Part shown: piece by piece, positions 33,791 through 44,150 of the stretch
Numbering within the stretch: position 1 is the first letter of the stretch
Layout: the number at the start of each line of letters is the position of its first letter
Origin: Sodiomyces alkalinus F11
Lineage: Eukaryota > Ascomycota > Sordariomycetes > Glomerellales > Plectosphaerellaceae
Assembly (NCBI RefSeq): GCF_003711515.1
Contig: NW_021167081.1
Span: 868,001 to 932,000, forward strand
DNA: 64,000 bases
Reading direction: 5' to 3'
Notes under the pieces: generated by a model
Database searches by the model: none
The model's input: only the letters and a program-made list of their open reading frames with translations
What the model was told of the DNA's origin: nothing
Position numbers and translations under genes: made by a program

Positions 33791-36700
33791 GGCGGGGCGG
33801 GGAGACTTCTCAAAGCTTCGGGAGGGTTGGACCTGCTTAGTTGACGCTTCGTTGGGGTCAGAGAATCGCGGGCGTCTTGGAGCACGGTATCAGTAGAGAA
33901 GAGAGCGTAGTGACCAGCCAACAATGAGAATGGCGGGGGCGTGAGCCGTTTCTGTAAAGCATAGGCGAGAGACGACCGGATGTGATGTGAGTGGACAAGT
34001 CAAGCTGAGATTCGAGAAGCGAGAAAAGCAGGCCGGGAAGAAAAAGAACAAAAAAAAAAGGTGAAAGGGCCTTATTAGAGGCTAGAGGTGGTCCCATCGA
34101 GCCGCATTCCCCCGATTGTAGGCACTGTACCCATTGCGTTCGATCAACGAACGATATGGATCCGCAAGTACGGGGATGCACTGCATTGCGGGACTTAGCC
34201 TAGCTCAACTCCACCACCAGATGAAGGAACCTGATTGACGTTGTGTGTCTGATGATTAGTTTGACCCTCTCTGGGTAACGGGCGTAGCATGCCTAGTCGA
34301 GAGCGCTTCAATTTTTTTTTTTCGGCCGATGGAAACGACAGTTTGGTACCTTAGCCATCCCAAGATACGAGAGAGCCGCGTCGTTAGAGGTGGGAGGCGG
34401 CGGCGAAGGAAAGAAGAAAAAGGAGAGGGGAGGGGGAGTTTCATCAGTCGTGTCACCCAGAATATGAGAGCTGAACTCGCGGCTGGAGCGGTGACATGCG
34501 CCAAAATCCCGTCGATGCTTCTTTCTTCTGTTGGTTCACGAAGAAAACAGGCTAAGGTATGGAGTACATGCTCAGTACCTACCTAGGTAGGTACGAGGCG
34601 AGTCGACCTCTCTTCCATTTTTGAAATCCTCACGTGATCACATATGGGTCTAGAAGCTTCGTACTACCCTAACCCATCAAGGATATGAACCCCGTAATTA
34701 TAGCCAAACGTGGGATGACAGGATTGTCACAGTCCCTTACCTAGGCGACTTTTCGGAGTGCGTAATCATCTCCTGGACCTAATAACAGGTATGCCAGTTC
34801 AATGTGGCTTTTGTTGAACAGACCGTAGTTTTTACGATTACGTAACGGGCATAACAGGCACGGATTTGATCAATTTACCCTTTAATTTTGACCCTATATT
34901 GACGGTTCCAGTTACGCTGTATCTGACAATGTTGGCATCGTTGAATGTAGCCTGGGTGGCTCGCTCGTGCGTTCATTGACCTCTTCGTCGCCTCGGGCCT
35001 CGGTGTGGAAGATGCCGAGTTGGTGAGCATGGCTGCATCATACGTCAAGCAGCTTGTCTGACCAATAAGATGAATAAGTCGAAGGCACCGGAAACGAGAA
35101 GATGCTTCCTATACATCACTTGTACGTTGGCCCGCACTCTGCTCCGACATTGGAACTGGGTTTTCCTTGCCAACGCTCTTCCGGAAGACCTCAAATTGGA
35201 CATTTGAAAAGCAGAGTCGATAACGGGAGACATGCAACATCGCTGATTATGACCGTCTCGTCAATAAATCCCGGGGTCACTTCGTCACCGCAGTTCAGGT
35301 TCTTCCCCTGTAGGCTGGGACAGGATAGGCATGGACGACGAGATACCCCCGAGCCGGCATCAAGTCAAAGATCTTCCATCGCATTACGCTACACAGTATA
35401 GTATACATACGACTTGCTAAAAAGAAACGCCCACTCCAGGCCAATGGTGTGTCATTTGGCGGCTTAATCGAGGTCACTGGACGGCATTTATGACGCCTCT
35501 AGGGCTTCTTGGTCATGATCGTCAGATTCACTGACGTTGGCGGCAGCTGAGTTCGGACCAGAAAAGGACGCCATACGTATTACGTGGGTTGATAGGACTT
35601 AAGACGAGGTCCACATGTGGGAGCGGATTGCGCAGTAGCGGGATGGATTCGGAGTATGTACGTACACGAGCGCCTTTTTCGGGGTAGGTAGACGATATAT
35701 GGGAAGAACGACAGCCATGAGGTGGATAGGTCACTGAATCATGAACATGCGACTGATGCCTTCGACCCCCCAAGATTACATACATGGGTAGGAGCACACC
35801 TCCTCTACTGCGAAACAGAAGTAAGCGAGTTTGATAGAGCATCGCGTGTCGTCGAAGGTGCGCATGGACCCTTTCGTTAGTTCTGAACTCTTATCAGACT
35901 GACCATCTTTGCGAGAAAGAGATGCATGGGATTCGATGAACTCGACTTGTCCCGGTGAGTTGCGATACAGAGCGTAAGAAATATGGCATCCATCCAAACT
36001 AATCACTGGATATGAATGTGGAGTGAATGTGGAGTCGGGATGAACGCAGCGGTAGCATTTCCTCATCGTCGCTCCCATCTCGGGCCCTTTCTGTTCGGCC
36101 AGTCCTGGGTAGGCCAATATTACCTGCGCACCCCGGACGGACCTGCGTGTTACGGTATGCCATGCGTGTCTCACTTGAACGGTAAAGAGCATCGCATTCA
36201 GCATATCTAGCAGAGCAGACTAAGTGTCTCTGTCGCACCCAATTGACGAACGACTGGACCGCGGCGAGCACACATGTCTGTGATTGTCTTTCCACCCTGA
36301 TAGCCATACCTATCATACAACGGATACAGAGTGCGGCGGTTCCAACTGGGCAGGGTACGCGGGTTTCGTTCGTACAATGAAGCGTTCGTAGGTCGGACGA
36401 GGAAGAGAGGGGGTTCGTGACAGACAGCAATGTAACCCTAACCTCCCTTCCCCTGCCCACGCGCTTGAACGACCAAGTGGGATTGGATGCACATACCTTC
36501 TTCATTCCATCGGGGTTTGCCAAGGTGCTCACCGCCAAAGTAGGTACCTCTAGGCACACGAATGTACCTACATGCAACCCCTGGAAAAACGTACAAAGTG
36601 GTACGTTCGTCAGCTACCTACCCTTTTAGGAACCTGAGTTTAAGAAGGCTTCGAGGAACGTACCTATACTATAACAGCACCTACGATATACTTTTTTTCT

Positions 36701-39658
36701 TCAACACTATTATATAATATCCTTAAGTTAATCTAGAATCGATGTATAGGTTTTTTTTATAAGAGAGAATTCAGTTACTACTTTATACACACTACGTATA
36801 AGGCACTTCCTTCTAAGTTACTAGATATACAAGGTACTTCGATTTGTCCGGAAGTTATATGGTGGTTTGATAGGATACAGCTTACTAATTATTGCCGTGA
36901 TACTATTGGTTCATTCAGGCTCCGGAAGTACACTTTGAACAATTAAACAGAGGTTAGAGTTTACTTCCTTAAGGTACAAACTCCGTACTTCATCCAACAC
37001 TACCTTACTCGGTACTATACTAAGTAGCATCATCGTTCTTCATTAACTGGACATAAGTGTAACTTTGAAGAACGAGGAAGTGAATGATAAAACGAAGCAG
37101 ACGACCTACGGAGCTACAGCGCCTTCGGGACGGTCATTCATCAGCCAACACACCGGGGTTCATTCGGCACTTGACGGGTTAAAATATACAATGTATACAC
37201 AGTTCATATCTTACAATTAACACTGTAACACAGTAGACACGTCAGAGTTCTCCGCTCGCGCGTCATGTCGCGTCAAAGTCGCGTCTAGAACGCGTCAATT
37301 TTCCACTTCACCTTACGAGCCCTAGGATATACGCAATCAATTCGGGAGTCCAAGTACGTATCCGTACTGCTCGATGTCATTAATATCATTGATCTGGCAG
37401 TTTCTAGCTATTAACTTGTCAATAGACGGACAGGAAAGAGGTAGAAGGTAAAAACAGGTTTTGTTGATACCCTTTAACACTCCAGAGGGAGAGACGAAGA
37501 AGTGAAAATATGAGGGATTAACAGGCTTTCAACTATCAACTTGTACACCAGAAGATACAAGTGAGCGACAGCATTTCTAAGACCAATAGACTATTTTGCA
37601 AGACGTCAATGTCAATGGTGATGACGCCGGGTAAACTCCAGCCGTTCAATTCTTCGGCTTCAGCGAATCGATCTGATACCCTATGCCTGACGTATGAGTA
37701 TTTGGGGGCTTTCGACATACACTACTAGAAACTCTCGAGCTAAAAACATTCGGACACTGGGCGGACACGTCGGACTCCGAGTATCGACCTGCTGTCGCTC
37801 TGTTCGTATCACTCATTCCCATGTTGTCGTTTGAAGTCCCAATCCATTTGTCTCCGTCGTCCTTGTCAGTCACACTTGTTCGGCCCCGAACCCACTTCCC
37901 GTTCCACAGCCCCATACCAGGCATCTCATCACAAAGCACGGGTATCGAATCAATCAAAAACCGGCATGTTCAGGTCAAGGAGCCCAAGCGTTCCCCAGAG
38001 ACGCACGGCACTGCTACGTATCGTGTCAGGGCCGCCTTTACCCTGTGAACCAGCTCGCTCGTTCGGGTTCGATGGGGCGACTTGGCTCCCGTCTTGGGCT
38101 CTAGCTTCTACAAAGTACGAAATCATACGAGTACTTCATTGACGATTTCCCCCCAAAACAAATATCCGTACGTCGTAAAAATAAAATACCTAAAATAAAA
38201 GCGTCGGTATCCGCCAGATTTATGACAAATCATCCATGTCGCTGCATTCTTCCTGTCTCTGAACGACAGCACTGGACAGATCAGCGCCAAAGAGCCATGA
38301 CTCGCCCTTTCCCTTCTTATCGCTTCGTTTGCCCGTGGTCTGGCCACCCAAACGTTTACCTTATGTCACTTTAGGTAGGCATATCGTGCAGTCCTTTGTA
38401 CGAATACTTCGTACTTTCGTGGTAATTATTGGGCGCCCACCCACTGCCATCGTGTGTGTTCGGGACTGGACCTTGCTGCAATGGCTCCCCACAGGGTGTT
38501 GCGTTTCTTGAACCCCCGACAAAGCCCAAAGGTGGCCTGTGCTTCGTCTTCTTTCGTTCTCTTTATTTGTCTCCAGTTCGCGTTCGTCCACTGCCTCCGA
38601 GGTCTTGTGGTGAACTCCCTTCTTTGAGAGGAGCTGAGGTGATTTTGGTGGACGCCTCCGATAGTACACTTTGTACACACTTTTATACCTTATACTTTAT
38701 ATACAGACACGGCCGACCTTTCTTTGCAAAGAGGGAGAGTGCTTCTCGCTGACGTACGGAACGAATCTTATGGCATCCGTACAAATACCGTACTGGGTAT
38801 GTACCTATACCTCGTAGGGGCCCTAGTAGAGTCCCCCCTGGCAATAACCAGGTACGTGCGAATTAGTACCCACTGGCGTAGTGTTGGCGTGCTGCTAGGC
38901 ACGGTACGGTAACTGCCCAGGTGGTCCTCCCACTTCCTTGGGGGCTTCCTTCCTTCCCCGCCCCTGACTGCCCACTCCCATCTCCCAACGGAATCCCGTC
39001 CTCATTCCTGCATCCCATCCCACCTCCTTTTCATTTTGTCATCTCTTTTATTTCATCCTTTTCATTTGCTTCTCTTATTTTTGTCCTGTTGGCTGTAACC
39101 GTCGCCATCGCCTTCGAAGCTGGAAACTCTTCAAATTACTCAACTTAACACGATAGGTCGACGACGGTGGTCAACACGTTCGGTTTCCTATATTCGCCCT
39201 TAACTACAACACAGCCTGTCAAAACCACATGCGATTCATGTCGCGACTTATCCTGCCATATCCCCTACGATATACGCCGGTATCCGTTGAATAGCGCTCT
39301 CCTGCTGGAGTCCCTGATATTACATACACGATAGTCGATTGCCGTATGCCGCCTCGAGTTCCCGTTGATTGCGCGAAAGTCCCGGAAGTCGAACTTTGCG
39401 AAAAGCCAGTGCGCCGTTGACCACTCCAGCGCTGCACTGTCGCACCTACTCAATCTGCGCGCCACCATCACCATTATTCCAGGTCGCTCAAATTGCCATT
39501 GAATCGGTATTTTCTCGTTGGCGCATGTGTCGACGTACAGCTCGGTTGCTTGGCACGCGGAACTTTGGGTTTGGGTCTACACATGCTCGTCAAGGTCGCT
39601 CTTGACCTTCTCCCATCTCAAACCGCCCGGGCGCAACATTCCCCAGGACGGCCATCGC
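33791..39658. other. 5.9-kb gene-poor intergenic region
   Basis: No supportable coding gene. The section from about 36640 to 37480 is visibly AT-richer, with T runs, which could be decayed mobile DNA, though no terminal repeats or transposase remnant could be identified. It also holds a phased CGCGTC array (37259-37296), a telomere-repeat-like 11-mer (36433-36443), TACTTCGTA at 38405-38413 and CCTACCTAGGTAGG near 34578-34592. The last 700 bp, pyrimidine-rich from about 38920, are probably promoter/leader of the next gene. Confidence 0.5.
37259..37296. repeat. Four helically phased CGCGTC elements
   Basis: CGCGTC occurs at 37259, 37269, 37280 and 37291, a spacing of 10, 11 and 11 bp. The last copy also contains ACGCGT, the MluI-type cell-cycle box core. 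They lie in intergenic DNA more than 2 kb from any called gene. Confidence 0.7.
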
Positions 39659-41698
39659 ATGCCAGACGGTGCCCACATCCAAGACACCATGTCATTCTCG
39701 CAATTTGGGGCCGCGACCCTCCCTAAGGGTTTCCGCTGCCATGACGCAAACTCCACTGATCCAAAAACACCGGAACCCTTTCTAGAAGACAACATCACTC
39801 CGCAACCGCCCCCCGCTCCTCGCCGCCCTCGCTTCAAGCTGAAAAGGCGCGTGGCCTCCTCCCAGCTCAATGCTCCAACGCAGCAGTTTCTTGCATCTGT
39901 CGCGGCCGCCGACGTACCCATACCGAGTATTGAAGAGCTCCAGGTTCTACCCAACGAGTCGATGGCCGCGGCAGCTTCGCCCATCATCCATAACCTGGAT
40001 GATGCCAACAGTTTTCTCAGCCCAGCGATCCGTCCCGAAGAGATTTTATCGTTGCCCAAAACCCCGGTTCCCGAGACCCTGGTCCCCGACTCCGTTCCGA
40101 ATCTGGCGCCAAAAGGGTATCCCGATTGGACTCTCGAATCTCTTTCCACCAGTGACGATGATAGCTCGGAATGCGAGTCGAGTCGCCCCTCGACTGCGAG
40201 ATCTACGCAAACATGCGCTTCGATATTCAGCAGCTATTCGGTCCTTTCAGATGACCTCAAATGCCCCGACACGGATCTAACTCCGTTCCCCGCACTACCA
40301 TCTACGTCCACCGAGCCGCCTAAGGAGAACATCGACTCCAGTAAAGCTCAGCCTCGTCGCAAGCGCAGAAAGGCTGTCTGGACCCGACCCATGAGTGAGC
40401 ACTTGTGGTCGACCTATCTCCTCTACCTCCAAGATCCGCGCGTCACGCCCGTCGTAACCGGCAGGAGTTGCATCCCGCCACAGGGTGTTTGTTTGCGAGT
40501 GGCCCGGGAAGCCAAGAGGAGCTGGAGAGGCCCCAAACCCCAGGTGGCTAAGCGCGGGACTGTCGATGACCACAAGAGTGGCGGCAGTACACCCAAAGCA
40601 GCAGATCAATCTGGCACCTTCTTACAATGGCCGCATACTTGCGCCGCCACACGCGCGCACCTGAGAGAGCTATGCAAACTCAGGGCTCCGGGCGGGAAGC
40701 AGTACATTACACGCAGTCCGGCGCCTTTTGGCAGAGCGGCCTCGCGATTCCGGAAACGACGCTCGACTCCTGCGCCCGCTGCACCTCCTGGACTTCCCGG
40801 TGCTGATTTCTCTGCCAGAGACATGGCTGTATCTCTCACCATGAGCACGTCCGACTCGATGCAACCTTACGGGCCACTGGCCCAAATTACCAGCTCCACC
40901 CCCGAGCCTATCGAGGCACCCTCCCATCCTGTACAGAACAGACGTCTTCCGGCGCTAGATATGTCTTCAGCAGGACGTCAGCGCCTGGCGTCTCCCTTTA
41001 TGGCCCAAAGCTACGGCCCGAGTTCGACCGGGGCAAGTGACGCGGCCTGGGAAGTCACCCCTCACAGACAACACCAAACTCACGGCCACGACCGCAGCTT
41101 GCAGTCGCCCCCCAGGCTGCTGCGAAGCCGGTCCAATACGCAGAAGCGGAGGTCTCGTCAGTCGTCGGTCGAGCCACGGCGGACGAAACGACCTAGTTTG
41201 GGCTCAGATCTATGGACGCAGCCCATGAACATCACTCCGGCGACGAAGAGGGTGGAACAGGCGGACCAAAGCTCCAGCTGGCACAACAGGACGTTCAATT
41301 CCGCCCATAATACCCAGGGCGATGAGCTTCTCTTGCCGCGCACGAACTTGGCCGAGCTCTTTGCCACTCCTTTGTCGAGAACCGAGTCTCGAAGCGCGGC
41401 AGGCCCTCTAGCAGCGTCGTTTGCGCTTCCGAAAGAGGCCCCGCCACGACTTGGCTCTCCTTTTTCTTCTTCAAAATGCAGTCTATCATTTCCCAACCGG
41501 TCTACGAGGGCGGAAACCCTGTGTCACGTTGACACAGCCGCGACTTCCAGGTCCTTTGCTACAATCCAGCGACCCGGCGAGGGCGTCCCGGCTACTCCGA
41601 CCCGCAGCCTGACCGGCCGACTGGCATACATCGACGAGCGGCTACGGGAGCTTAAAGATCGACATATCACTCGCCGTCGGTCTAAATCGCCGGGATAA
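39659..41698 (+). CDS. Uncharacterised fungal protein with an HLWSTYLLYLQDP core
   Basis: I do not recognise a named family. An uninterrupted frame of 679 residues from the ATG at 39659; a second in-frame ATG at 39689 (MSFSQFGAA) is an equally good start, and the frame is open further upstream but without an ATG. Most of the protein is Ser/Pro/Arg-rich and looks disordered. The one block that looks folded and conserved is about residues 235-290: basic RRKRRKAVWTRP, then MSEHLWSTYLLYLQDP, then IPPQGVCLRVAREAKRSWRG. A Trp-rich basic core of this kind suggests nucleic-acid or protein binding, but that is inference. Several SRS/RRS patches and the C terminus RLAYIDERLRELKDRHITRR (a short possible coiled coil) follow. 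Possible nuclear localisation signals are KRRKAVW and KRRSRQ. Confidence 0.75.
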   Translation: MPDGAHIQDTMSFSQFGAATLPKGFRCHDANSTDPKTPEPFLEDNITPQPPPAPRRPRFKLKRRVASSQLNAPTQQFLASVAAADVPIPSIEELQVLPNESMAAAASPIIHNLDDANSFLSPAIRPEEILSLPKTPVPETLVPDSVPNLAPKGYPDWTLESLSTSDDDSSECESSRPSTARSTQTCASIFSSYSVLSDDLKCPDTDLTPFPALPSTSTEPPKENIDSSKAQPRRKRRKAVWTRPMSEHLWSTYLLYLQDPRVTPVVTGRSCIPPQGVCLRVAREAKRSWRGPKPQVAKRGTVDDHKSGGSTPKAADQSGTFLQWPHTCAATRAHLRELCKLRAPGGKQYITRSPAPFGRAASRFRKRRSTPAPAAPPGLPGADFSARDMAVSLTMSTSDSMQPYGPLAQITSSTPEPIEAPSHPVQNRRLPALDMSSAGRQRLASPFMAQSYGPSSTGASDAAWEVTPHRQHQTHGHDRSLQSPPRLLRSRSNTQKRRSRQSSVEPRRTKRPSLGSDLWTQPMNITPATKRVEQADQSSSWHNRTFNSAHNTQGDELLLPRTNLAELFATPLSRTESRSAAGPLAASFALPKEAPPRLGSPFSSSKCSLSFPNRSTRAETLCHVDTAATSRSFATIQRPGEGVPATPTRSLTGRLAYIDERLRELKDRHITRRRSKSPG

Positions 41699-43124
41699 AT
41701 GACACGACTAGTCCTATCATTCACGACTTTTTTTTTCCTCTTTTTTTTTTCCGTCTCCTTTCTTAACTTCTATTTCATTGGCTTCCGTGTCTTCCGATGC
41801 GTTTTCTAGGCTAAGGACGCCTCAGAACATTACAGACGCGTGTGGCGGGCATCTAGACATCACAAATCGTCAATGTCCTCTCTTCTACCTTCTTATTTTC
41901 TTCTTGCTTAGCTATTATTCTTCTCCCTTCTCTTTTCTTTTTGCTTCTTCTATTCTTGTGCGCTGCGGGTACCTTTCTACTTGGTGTAGTCGCGCTCACC
42001 GGGTGGATAAGGATATACACCCTATCTCATTGTTCCCCGACATTGCTTCTTGGGTGGAACCGTACGATCATTCATGATGGATACTTTTTTCTTTGTTCAT
42101 TTTTCAAATGTTTATGGGTCATGAGTACGAATGAATGAAACGACTGAGATGACATGGGCAGTGAGGAGTAGGAGGCTTTTGTTTTCCCACTTCGAGTCGC
42201 TGCTGTCCGTCTTGGGCAACGCTGTTATGACTTGATTTTGTCGTTTTTTTTTTTCGTTTTTTTTTTCGATGCCTTTGGCGAAGGGTTTCGGCGCTAGGCT
42301 GTCAGATGCTGCGGCGTGCAACGGCTACAGACCACAGAGAAGATAGGCCATGAGTTTTATGAAGGGGTGGGAAATGGGGGGAATGTACGCAGCACTCTCA
42401 GATAACCCGGCTCAGGATCTCAGGAATTGGAACAACTATCTATAGCGTCCTTTTCTAGCACAACATCGACTTGCAGAATAACCAAGAACACTTGGGTCAC
42501 TTGTGCAAACACTCTTCCGCGACAAAGGAAGACGTGCATCGAATTGTCCTGAAAGATGTCCCCAAATGACCCTTTCAGACTTAACTTCCTCGATGCTCGT
42601 CTCGGGCTTCTTCTCTTGGGATCCTACTCAAAATACAATATGTTGTCCGTAAATCCTTCTTTGTCTCTATTTGCACATGACAACGCATCACTCACGGTCA
42701 GAAACACCTTGTCAAAATGATGGATATAGCTCCCATATTAGGTATTCAAATTCCATGTGATGCTATCTAAAGTAATCCTACCATCGGCAGGACGAAAAGG
42801 TTGGAAGAAAAATAAGAGACAATGAAAAAAAAAAAATTGAAAAAAAGGACCCGCCTGAGCGTTGTCCAGCATTAGTCACATGCAGTCCGAGTTGGTCTAA
42901 TTAGATAGAGGAGCCCCTCCCGAACTGACATTGAGATGTAACAACAATGGCTGGCATCTAATATGCCGTGACCAATGTGGGCGGCCAAAGGAAAATGGGC
43001 TCAGGAAGGCAAGAAGAGAACAACAGGCCGGCGTCCCCGAGAAAGAAGTACAACAAATGTAAGGTGTGGCTAGTTAAATGGTGTAGGCCGACAGGCGGGG
43101 TATGCAGGTCCCCTACCGAGACAC
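41699..43124. other. Convergent intergenic region
   Basis: 1.4 kb between two convergent genes. T-rich runs (41735-41755, 42242-42268) probably belong to 3' untranslated sequence; an A-rich run is at 42824-42845. Open frames are short and unconvincing. Confidence 0.55.
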
Positions 43125-44150
43125 CTAGATGTTTAGTGTCGCAACCGTTTTGGGCTTCGGATACCGGAGAGGTGCTGGCATCATGTCCATCGTGTTGTCG
43201 TAGCGTAAGAGGGGAGCGGCGGGACACGAAGGGGACTTGACATGTTTGAAGGTCCTCGCAAACTTAGCGGGCCGCACGTCGATCATGAGGGGTACCAAGA
43301 TGGGGTAATTGTCCATATCCACGCTCTTGATGTCGTGGGGGCATTTGCCTTCTCCGACGGCAGCGCGGTGGGTGTGAAAGGAGCACTGGCGGAAACCGAA
43401 CTGGCGCTCGTCGTTCCGCAGGCGGTTGGCGGGGATTCGGAGTTGGGGGTTCTTGATCCGGGCGTCCAGCTTGCCTTTCTTGAGCTTGGCAACGTGAAGG
43501 GTGTACTCGACGTGGAAGTCGGGGTATAGTTGGAAGAGGGCGTGGAAGGACGAGGGCTCGATGTTGTCCCTGGGCTCGGAGGGGCTGGCGGCCAGTAGCC
43601 ACGCCACCATGGCGGTGGCCCATCGCCTGAGTCTCATCGTATCCCTGGCGCCGCGTTCTCCGAACAGAAAGGTGATGAACTGCGGGGTGACGTCCCAGTT
43701 GCAGCGAAGGTAGAGATCCTGCAGAGCGTCTACGGACAGGTCCTGCAGCTGGTCGAGGTCGTGGCGGGCGGCGAAGATGTGGAGGTCGACGAGGGACCAG
43801 TGGAAGCGGTCGCTGACGGTTTCGGGGGCGTCGCTCACGAGATTAATCATGTCGTCGAGATGGTGGCGGAAGCCGTCCTTCTGGTGAAGCCAGACGGTGA
43901 ACAGCTCGAACATGGCCGGCGATTCGTCGGGTAGGTAGATGGGGAGGGCGGAGGTTTGATGAGGGAGCGACATGGGGAGGGGCTTGTTGTAGCCTGGCCC
44001 GAGGCGGATCATGGCAGCGGGTGAGGAGGCATCGAGTCGGTCTCGGAGCGCGGCGACCGCGGCACTCAGCAGCTTCTTGTTGACATGGAATTCCTTCCGC
44101 TCTGGGCCGACGATGACGCGTGCCAGGTCACGACTTGGGGCGCTAGACAT
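43125..44150 (-). CDS. BTB/POZ-like domain protein
   Basis: Single-exon frame of 341 residues from the ATG at 44150. The start is chosen because the upstream in-frame extension is low-complexity and the BTB-like fold starts right after it: VIVGPERKEFHVNKKLLSAAVAALR resembles the core of fungal BTB proteins (ligand-like strand, then H-x3-LL-x2-A-x3-L), followed after an insert by IYLPDESPAMFELFTVWLH, the usual D/E-x-P-x-x-F-x-x-x-x-x-W-L-Y-like segment. VDLHIFAARHDLDQLQDLSVDALQ matches the helix that follows BTB domains in this fungal group. Such proteins are often Cullin-3 adaptors or of unknown role; no partner domain (Kelch, MATH, ankyrin) is visible. The rest is unassigned. Confidence 0.8.
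   Translation of the reverse strand: MSSAPSRDLARVIVGPERKEFHVNKKLLSAAVAALRDRLDASSPAAMIRLGPGYNKPLPMSLPHQTSALPIYLPDESPAMFELFTVWLHQKDGFRHHLDDMINLVSDAPETVSDRFHWSLVDLHIFAARHDLDQLQDLSVDALQDLYLRCNWDVTPQFITFLFGERGARDTMRLRRWATAMVAWLLAASPSEPRDNIEPSSFHALFQLYPDFHVEYTLHVAKLKKGKLDARIKNPQLRIPANRLRNDERQFGFRQCSFHTHRAAVGEGKCPHDIKSVDMDNYPILVPLMIDVRPAKFARTFKHVKSPSCPAAPLLRYDNTMDMMPAPLRYPKPKTVATLNI

Noticed and set aside
36640..37480. AT-rich stretch as a RIP-mutated transposon
   Set aside because: Composition is suggestive, but I found no terminal repeats, target-site duplication or transposase fragment, so no mobile element is annotated.
39518..39658. Upstream in-frame extension of the 39659 gene
   Set aside because: The open frame begins at a TTG with no ATG; the sequence looks like leader and lacks conserved features.
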